A program made the translations under genes and the position numbers. A stretch of DNA of 43,794 bases. It comes from Candidatus Margulisiibacteriota bacterium (GTDB lineage Bacteria; Margulisbacteria; Termititenacia; Termititenacales; Termititenacaceae). The notes under the pieces were generated by a model. That model searched no databases and was not told the DNA's origin. It saw only the letters and a list, made by a program, of their open reading frames with translations. The DNA is taken from positions 1 to 43,794 of the forward strand of contig JAISQA010000065.1 of the NCBI GenBank assembly GCA_031274525.1, in the 5' to 3' direction. This document shows positions 37,342 to 43,794 of this stretch, piece by piece. How positions within the stretch are numbered: position 1 is the stretch's first letter; every line of letters starts with the position of its first letter.

Positions 37342-40300
37342 GGAGAGCCAACCTCCCCCTGGCAATAATTTTGTTTTTGTCATTGGTCAAAATTAAAACG
37401 TACAGCCCGTTAGCGGCCAGACGGCCTCTTCCGTCCCGCCCGTCCCAGGCCACTATGTTGTCCTGTCCGGCGCGCGCATAATTTTCGGCCTGCCAGACCC
37501 GCCGCCCCCGGATGTCATAAACATACACTTTAGTCCAGCCGCTTTCCTCCACATTGTAGGCGATCCGCGCCTCCTGACCCCTGTCCGGGCTGAACGGATT
37601 GGGGAAAGACCAGATCTTCTCTCCCGTCCCGCCGCTGCCGGAAGTGTGGCCGGCAATACTGATATATCCGGCCGCAAAGTCGCCGGAAGCGTAATAGTCA
37701 TTGCTGGCTTCCACATAGATGTAATAATTGCCGGACGGCAAATCCGTCCGCCAGAAAAAGCTATTGCCCGTCACATTGGCGGTAATCAGGGTCAGCGCGG
37801 TTCTGTCCGGCGCGCTATTATTTTGCACTCCGTGCAGCGAGAAGAGCCCGGCCGTCTGTCTGGTGTAATACAGCGAAACCGCAGTATCGGCCGCGCCGGT
37901 CTGCCAGGAAATAGTCACGCCGCCGTTGCCGGTAATGCCGGCCAGCGGTTCGATGGTCAAAACCGCCGGCGGGTCGGCCGGCAGTGAATTATCATGCACT
38001 ATCGCAACCGGATAATTAGAGGTGGCTTCAAAAAACCCGCGGTTGCCGCTGACCTGCGCTTTCAAATAATAACTGCCTGTCTGGAGCCCGCGGCAGTCCC
38101 AGATCAAGCCGTTCACCGGATCGGCGACCGGAATATTGCCGGAAATAAGCCCCGCTGCTCCGCCGTCCGTGCGGATATAACTCAACTCTATCTCCGCCAG
38201 CGGATCCGGCCGGTAAGAATCCGTCCAGCGGATCTTGAAATTATTGCTCGCTATATCATTGCTCCCGTCCGGCTCATTAAACACAAAGCTATACCCTCCG
38301 GAGGCCAGATCCACATAAATCGAAGCGCTGTAAATAACCGAGGCGTTCCCCGCAAAATCCCGTAAACGCATATTCAGCGTCTGCGGGCCGTCTATAAACT
38401 TCAACGTCCAGTCCAGGGTGTCGGCATAATCTATATAGGCATTATCCGGCGGTTCGGCGTCCAGCTCATTCCAGAACTTCATAGCATAGGCTTCACCGGA
38501 AGCCGTAACGGTCAGCCCGGCCAGCGTCGAGTCCGTAGACACCGCCCCGCCGTCGAGTATAAAACTGCCCTGCGGCGGCACGGTATCCAGCATAACCGAC
38601 CCGGAATAAATGCCCGTCCCCCAGATATAACCGGCCTGATCCCTGTACTCCACATAGACGGTCTTTTCCCCGTCGCCCTCGGAAAAAGTCCAGGGCAGCA
38701 CGCTACCGGGACTGATCCATGCCGAAAGCGTTGCGTCATCGGAGATGCGCATTTCATGCGCTCCCGCGTCCACATCAATGATCAACGTCGCGTTTACGGT
38801 GTTTATATACCCGCTGTCCTCGTTTACGATAATCGCCCTGTCCGCCCCGGCAAAGCCGATATAGTTTATCGTCACCACGGACGGTTCGCTGATATTCCCC
38901 GCCGCGTCGGCAAACCAGATCGTCAGGGTCTTATTCCCCGTGGTGGTGTTTTTCAGCTCGTAATTGTACTGCGCCGCATACGGCAGCCAGACATTCAATG
39001 CGCCGGTCTCGCTGATATTCAGGCTGGTCACACTGCTGCCCACATCGGACGCCACGGAAAAGAGCGCGATCACCTTGCTGCGCGTTTCGGTCTTGCCGCC
39101 GGAGATCACGGTCGTGCCGCCGGGCGTGACCCCGTCGTATTGATACGTCAGCACGGTAGTCCAGGCTCCGGGATTGCCCGATCTGTCCACCCCGCGGACG
39201 TTCAGATAATAAATACCGTTGCCCGTAACCGCCGGCGGATCGTAAGCCGCGGAAGTTACATAGTCAGTGGAAACGCCGGTACGTTCCCGGCCCCAGTAGA
39301 CATAATACCCGTCCAGACCGGCCAGATTGTCCGGAGCATCTGTCCAGCTAAAGACAGCCCGATTGTTGACACTCGTCCAGCCTTCCGTAATATCCGTCGG
39401 CGAGATCCCCGGCGGCGTGGTGTCGTAAAGATACGAATACACCGTAGTCCAGTTGCCGGTATTGCCCGCGTTGTCCAGCGCCTGCACGCGCAGAAAATAC
39501 CGGCTGTCCCCGCTCAGCGGCGGCGAATCATATTCCCGCCTGGTCAGGAAATCTTCCGCTTCTCCGCCCGGATCGGTGCCTCTGTACATATAATAGCCCG
39601 CTATACCGGAACCGTCGCCGTCCGGCGCCTCGGCCCAGCTCAAGATGGAGCGGGAATTCTGGCTCGTCCAGCCTTCCGTAATATTTGTCGGTGAAATACC
39701 CGGTTTGCTCTGATCGTATTTATACGTCAAGACCGTCGTCCAGTTGCCCGTCAAGCCCACCCCGTCTACCGCCTGCACGCGCAGATAATACGTGCCGTCC
39801 GTATTGGGCGAGACCGGATCATACGTGCGGCTGGTCTGATAGGCCTCCGCCGCTCCGGTCGGGCTCAAGCCCCAGTAAATATTGTAACCCGTCACGCCGG
39901 AACCGCTCCCGTCCGCCACTTCCAGCCAGGCCGTCTCAGGAACATCGTTATTATTAGTCCAGTTCTGCGTGCTGGCGGAAGCGGTCTGCCCGGGTTTGGA
40001 GCCGTCGTACTGATACGTCAGCACGGTAGTCCACGGCCCGGCCAGTCCTACTCTATCCACCGCCTGCGTCTGCAAATAATACGGGCCATCGCCGCTGGCG
40101 CACTCCGGCGGGTCATAGGAATTTACCGCAACATAACCGCTCGCTTGCTGGACGGAGCCGTAGAGCCACCTGATGTTATAACCGACAATCCCCGAACCTG
40201 CCCCGTCCGGCGCGGCTGTCCAGGTAAACAGCGCGCGGTTATTGATGCTCGTCCAGTCCTCCACCATATTCGTGGTTGAAATACCCGGCGCGGTATGGTC

Positions 40301-42892
40301 AAAGCTCCACCTGTGCACCGTTTTGACCGCGCTGGTATTGCCGGCATTATCTCTGGTCTGCACCCGCAGATAATATGTCCCCTCTTTGCTCACCGCGCCA
40401 GGCGCATAAGACGTCCCGGTCGTCCAGTCTACCGGCGCTCCCGTCTCGTCCATACCCCAGTAATAACTATACCCCTCGGTGCCCGAGCCGCCCGCATTAT
40501 CCGCCGCCGCCGCCCAGCTCAGGGCGCCGGGATTGCTATTTGAAGACCAGACGTCCGCCGGGTCGGTTGCGGATACAGCCGGTGCTACGGCATCGTACTT
40601 ATATGTGTACAGCGTTTTCCAGGGGCCGATGTTCAGCGCGTTGTCCCGCGCCGCCACCCGCAGATAATAAATAGCATTGGTCGTCCCGGTGATGTTTGGC
40701 GGATCGCAGGACGCCGCGGTCGTGTAGACGGCGCTAGTGCCGCCGGAGTCCGGCCCCCAGTAATAAGCGTAATCTTTAATGCCCGAACCGCCCGTGTCCG
40801 CCGGCGCGGCCCAGCTCATACCGCCCCAGTCGCTGACCGGCGTCCAGTCACCTACCACCGGCGCGGTGCCAATTGCCGGCGGGGCTGTGTGATCGTAGCG
40901 GTAGGTCAACACTGTTTTCCAGGCACCTGTATTGTTAGCAATATCCACGCCAGCCACGCGCAGATAATATATGCCGTCTGTACTACAGGCCGGCGGGTCA
41001 TAACTCCTGGACGGATACAATGTACCTGTCGAAGTACCGCCGGGATCGGTGCCCCAGTAGACATAGTAGCCCTTAATTGAAGCGGCTGTGTCCGGAATAT
41101 TCCAGTAAAACTCGCCCTTATCACTTACACTGGTCCAGCCTTCGGTGGTGCCGGTACTGGATGGTCCTGGCCCCAGATATAATACAGCGGGGCCAAAGTT
41201 GTATATTTTGCTAAGCTTCCCGGCCGCAGTACGGTATTGAACATGCGCATAGTTTTCTCCCTCCCGCAGGGTTAGAGTTCCGCTGCCCGCGGCGGGCTGC
41301 CAGCCCAGCCAGTAAGCATCTCCGGCCACAGGCGAATTATTGGGCGCCAGACGAATATTCATCGACACCACATCATTCGTGTACACCTGATAAAAAGCGG
41401 TGGAGGGATTTGCCGTGTAAGAATTGTTATTATTTAAATGACGCACTTCTGTAGAATTTTGCCCGCCAGGCAGCAGGGTGGAGAATACCCTCATGACAGT
41501 GGTTGTTTTAGCCATGTGCAGCACCTGCGGTTGATTGTATTTAATGTCCGGCAGCAGGTGGATCAGCCCGCGAATAGTCATTCCAGAGGCAAAACTCCAG
41601 CCACTGCCGCCACCCACATCGCTGTACCAGGTGAATGGAATTGTCGCGGCGGCAAAGCCGCTGGTGTCGCTGGACTTAGTGTAGCTGTTCATAAAGTGTC
41701 TTACGTATTGCGCAGTTTCCATATAGCCCAGCACGACCACCATTTGACCGGATTCATTGATACCGATTTGCGGTGAGTATATCCGCAGTCCGGACACAAG
41801 GACTTTTTCACTGTCAATAACTGCGCCGGAAGTATTGTAGATTGCGCCGTAAGCGGTGGGATTGCCGCTGTTCGGCTGTTTGACATAGGCCAGATAAATT
41901 TTATTATTTCTAACTAAAATATTAGTCTGCTGGTAAATCCAGCCCGCAGCAGAAGTCAAAAATACCACCCGCGACCAGGAATTGGCCGAATCACGTTTGT
42001 AAACATTTACCCAGCCTGTGGTTAAGTTTGCGTCATAACAATCAAAGGTGAGAAAAACTCCGCTGTTTGTAGGGTCGATGCTCAAATGCGGCACGGAGGT
42101 TTGCGTTGCAGCGCCGGGCAGAGCTGTAGAAAAAACTGTTTCTTCCGCAAACGTCGTACCGTTAGCCGCGGTACTGCGGTAATACCTGGGCACATTGTTG
42201 AGAATAGACACAATAGAAATGTACCCGGCAGGATCAATAGCAATATCCGAATAACGAAATTGCGCCGCGGTATTTTTGGCAACCCAGTATGAATTGACCG
42301 TACCTATAGTATTGCTGGCCTTGTTATAACTAAATTTTAGCAGCCTTACTCCCCGGTCTGCCGCGCTGTCGGCGCCCGCATAAGAAATGTATATGTCGGA
42401 GCCTTTGACCGCGATCGAGGGATCGCGGATATACTTGCCGTCTGTGCTGTAAACCACACTGCTCAAAGCGGTGGTCGTCCAGTTCATGCCCTGATCTGTG
42501 GAACGCGCATAGATCAGTTGATAACTGTCGCCATTGCTCAAGCTGCGAATGTCCACAAATACCGCATGGCGCACGCCGTCGGCGTCCTCTGCTATTTTGT
42601 GTCCGCCGTCACTATTGGCCACGGTGTCTTCATTGGAGAAATTGTATGGCGAATTCACTCCATATATGTGCGCATAATCATTAGAGTAGGCACTTAATTG
42701 GGCACAAAAAAACAGGAGAAAAATCAGAAAAACTGGAATTACTTTAGCAGAAAATCGGTCTCTAAAAGAACTGCCATGTTCAGTTACACTTAACGCACGG
42801 TTCGGAATATCGCCACAGAAAAATTCTCCCCGCTTAACACCGTAGAAACTCCCTGATCTTAATAAGGACGGCATAGGCATATGTATACCCAT
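37334..42892 (-). CDS. Giant surface/secreted protein: N-terminal BNR-like region, seven ~97-aa repeats, C-terminal FlgD-Ig/T9SS-like domain
   Basis: Signal-like VIPVFLIFLLFFCAQLSAYS; repeats ending TVLTYxYD; C-terminal FPNPFSPDRGQEARIAYNVEESGWTKVYVYDIRGRRVW...AWDGRDGRGRLAANGLYVLIL; exact start uncertain (track gives 42970). Confidence 0.85.
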   Translation of the reverse strand: MGIHMPMPSLLRSGSFYGVKRGEFFCGDIPNRALSVTEHGSSFRDRFSAKVIPVFLIFLLFFCAQLSAYSNDYAHIYGVNSPYNFSNEDTVANSDGGHKIAEDADGVRHAVFVDIRSLSNGDSYQLIYARSTDQGMNWTTTALSSVVYSTDGKYIRDPSIAVKGSDIYISYAGADSAADRGVRLLKFSYNKASNTIGTVNSYWVAKNTAAQFRYSDIAIDPAGYISIVSILNNVPRYYRSTAANGTTFAEETVFSTALPGAATQTSVPHLSIDPTNSGVFLTFDCYDANLTTGWVNVYKRDSANSWSRVVFLTSAAGWIYQQTNILVRNNKIYLAYVKQPNSGNPTAYGAIYNTSGAVIDSEKVLVSGLRIYSPQIGINESGQMVVVLGYMETAQYVRHFMNSYTKSSDTSGFAAATIPFTWYSDVGGGSGWSFASGMTIRGLIHLLPDIKYNQPQVLHMAKTTTVMRVFSTLLPGGQNSTEVRHLNNNNSYTANPSTAFYQVYTNDVVSMNIRLAPNNSPVAGDAYWLGWQPAAGSGTLTLREGENYAHVQYRTAAGKLSKIYNFGPAVLYLGPGPSSTGTTEGWTSVSDKGEFYWNIPDTAASIKGYYVYWGTDPGGTSTGTLYPSRSYDPPACSTDGIYYLRVAGVDIANNTGAWKTVLTYRYDHTAPPAIGTAPVVGDWTPVSDWGGMSWAAPADTGGSGIKDYAYYWGPDSGGTSAVYTTAASCDPPNITGTTNAIYYLRVAARDNALNIGPWKTLYTYKYDAVAPAVSATDPADVWSSNSNPGALSWAAAADNAGGSGTEGYSYYWGMDETGAPVDWTTGTSYAPGAVSKEGTYYLRVQTRDNAGNTSAVKTVHRWSFDHTAPGISTTNMVEDWTSINNRALFTWTAAPDGAGSGIVGYNIRWLYGSVQQASGYVAVNSYDPPECASGDGPYYLQTQAVDRVGLAGPWTTVLTYQYDGSKPGQTASASTQNWTNNNDVPETAWLEVADGSGSGVTGYNIYWGLSPTGAAEAYQTSRTYDPVSPNTDGTYYLRVQAVDGVGLTGNWTTVLTYKYDQSKPGISPTNITEGWTSQNSRSILSWAEAPDGDGSGIAGYYMYRGTDPGGEAEDFLTRREYDSPPLSGDSRYFLRVQALDNAGNTGNWTTVYSYLYDTTPPGISPTDITEGWTSVNNRAVFSWTDAPDNLAGLDGYYVYWGRERTGVSTDYVTSAAYDPPAVTGNGIYYLNVRGVDRSGNPGAWTTVLTYQYDGVTPGGTTVISGGKTETRSKVIALFSVASDVGSSVTSLNISETGALNVWLPYAAQYNYELKNTTTGNKTLTIWFADAAGNISEPSVVTINYIGFAGADRAIIVNEDSGYINTVNATLIIDVDAGAHEMRISDDATLSAWISPGSVLPWTFSEGDGEKTVYVEYRDQAGYIWGTGIYSGSVMLDTVPPQGSFILDGGAVSTDSTLAGLTVTASGEAYAMKFWNELDAEPPDNAYIDYADTLDWTLKFIDGPQTLNMRLRDFAGNASVIYSASIYVDLASGGYSFVFNEPDGSNDIASNNFKIRWTDSYRPDPLAEIELSYIRTDGGAAGLISGNIPVADPVNGLIWDCRGLQTGSYYLKAQVSGNRGFFEATSNYPVAIVHDNSLPADPPAVLTIEPLAGITGNGGVTISWQTGAADTAVSLYYTRQTAGLFSLHGVQNNSAPDRTALTLITANVTGNSFFWRTDLPSGNYYIYVEASNDYYASGDFAAGYISIAGHTSGSGGTGEKIWSFPNPFSPDRGQEARIAYNVEESGWTKVYVYDIRGRRVWQAENYARAGQDNIVAWDGRDGRGRLAANGLYVLILTNDKNKIIARGRLALHD
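39105..41160 (-). repeat. Seven protein-level repeats (~97 aa, ~290 bp) in the giant protein
   Basis: WTSxNNRxxxSWxxAPDxxGSGIxGYxxYWGxxxxGxxxxxxTxxxYDPPxxxxDGxYYLRVQAVDxxGNxGxWTTVLTYxYD. Confidence 0.85.
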
Positions 42893-42909
42893 TTTGGGGG
42901 AAAATATAC

Positions 42910-43174
42910 CTGCCGCCAATGCGGCAGGTACTTCTGCGCGCGCGAGGAAATACGCGCGCAGTCGTACCAAAATTGTAGAAATTTGGTCGCCTCTGCGGCA
43001 GGTACTTCTGCGCGCGCAGGGAATTACGCGCCTGGTCGTACCAGATTTGTAGGTTTTATTTGCCGCCTTTGCGACGGGTACTTCCGGGCGTGCAGGGAAT
43101 TACGCGCCCGGTCGTACCAGATTTGTAAGATTTATTTGCCGCCTTTGCGACGGGTACTTACGCGCGCGCAGAAA
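42910..43174. repeat. Tandem hairpin repeat array (~76-bp period, three units plus a truncated fourth)
   Basis: gcgg/gcga-gggta core at 42921, 42995, 43071, 43147; each complete unit bounded by GGTAC...GTACC around a GC stem. Confidence 0.85.
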
Positions 43175-43212
43175 GAAAGTGACAGGCAAAATGTCTGAAC
43201 CTTGAGGAGCGC

Positions 43213-43232
43213 AAATAAAACTGTGTAAACGG
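43213..43232. repeat. 20-bp dispersed repeat AAATAAAACTGTGTAAACGG (copy 2)
   Basis: Identical to 12164-12183. Confidence 0.7.
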
Positions 43233-43308
43233 CCTGTTTAAGTCTGGGCAATCGGTACGCACTCCGCGCGCCGGTGGTGCCGTGCATACACAGGGGTGAT
43301 GCTCTCAA

Positions 43309-43794
43309 TTATAGTCTTTCTATCTCCGCAGCGGACAGGCCGGTATATTCACTAATCTGGGTTACGGGCATACCAGCTTTCTTCATCTTACGCGCGCTGG
43401 TTTTAATGGCTTCCTGCCGGCCTTGTTCTAAACCTTTTTCCAGACCCTTTTGCTCGCCTTCTCTTATCCCTTCCCGTTTGCCTTCAAGCAAGCCTTCCTG
43501 TCTGGCATCAAAGAGCCGACTGTTCCAGTCGCTCAGGCCCATCTCCCGCATCTGATAAGCACGCAACGCCTCGTCATCAGCGGACACATAGGTTATCCTT
43601 TTCTGCGCTTCCTGTATCGCTTTGTCCATATTTATTATCTCCTTTAAGGTACCCTCCGGCGTTGCCTTATCAAAAAACGCCAGCCACCTCTGCAAAGGGT
43701 CGCCCTCTATATCTTTCTTAATTATACTCCGCCATTTTACCATGTCCACAAAATGGATCTCCAGCGCATCTGTCAAAAAACACTCCTTATGCGT
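43309..43794 (-). CDS. PD-(D/E)XK nuclease family putative transposase, copy 2 (5' end outside window)
   Basis: Near-identical to the C-terminal half of 12360-13211, with a longer EG-rich segment. Confidence 0.88.
   Translation of the reverse strand, partial: THKECFLTDALEIHFVDMVKWRSIIKKDIEGDPLQRWLAFFDKATPEGTLKEIINMDKAIQEAQKRITYVSADDEALRAYQMREMGLSDWNSRLFDARQEGLLEGKREGIREGEQKGLEKGLEQGRQEAIKTSARKMKKAGMPVTQISEYTGLSAAEIERL

Noticed and set aside
38756-39694. Plus-strand ORF of 312 aa within the giant surface gene
   Set aside because: Antisense shadow of the repeat-containing gene; its internal repetition only mirrors the Fn3-like repeats.
42892-42970. Upstream start of the giant protein at 42970
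   Set aside because: That extension is encoded by the first hairpin-repeat unit and precedes the signal-peptide-like segment; a start at or after 42892 is more plausible, though no strong RBS was seen.
42910-43174. CRISPR-like array
   Set aside because: Units are contiguous tandem copies without unique spacers, and no cas genes are present.
42881-43198. Plus-strand ORF of 105 aa with Cys/Arg-rich repeats
   Set aside because: It lies over the hairpin array. The ~76-bp period is not a multiple of 3, so successive units are read in different frames; no RBS. Spurious.

Overview
43.8 kb of a GC-rich bacterial chromosome from a Gram-negative-type lineage (outer-membrane PorV-like protein, lipoprotein, Rnf, sigma-54). 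No rRNA, tRNA or CRISPR array was recognised. Housekeeping genes include serA plus a class V aminotransferase, lspA, pgk, accB, recJ, rdgB, purD, rnfA/rnfB, rpe, lemA, a tsaC/sua5-like gene, a cyclophilin, tadA, rpoN, a P-type ATPase and a short glucan phosphorylase. Other content: two pseudopilins with a prepilin peptidase, a three-glycosyltransferase operon, a giant repeat-containing surface protein translationally coupled to a PorV-like protein, and two same-orientation copies of a PD-(D/E)XK (Rpn/COG5464-like) putative transposase about 30 kb apart. Most interesting observations: (i) two unrelated toxin-antitoxin loci (PIN/VapC-type and DUF3791/DUF3990-type) each appear to have lost the toxin core by an in-frame internal deletion, leaving 33- and 42-aa mini-toxin ORFs with intact start, stop and partner genes; (ii) a dispersed tandem hairpin repeat family at ~9.73-9.87 kb and ~42.91-43.17 kb whose stems change in a compensatory way, one array starting at the recJ stop codon; (iii) a PASTA-domain Ser/Thr kinase-like protein that has lost the key catalytic residues (predicted pseudokinase), next to rpe; (iv) a lone tail-fibre-like gene divergent from an XRE regulator with a 16-bp inverted repeat between them; (v) a G16 homopolymer flanked by a 9-bp inverted repeat and next to a cluster of hairpins. 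Family assignments are from reading the sequence and memory only; no database search was run.
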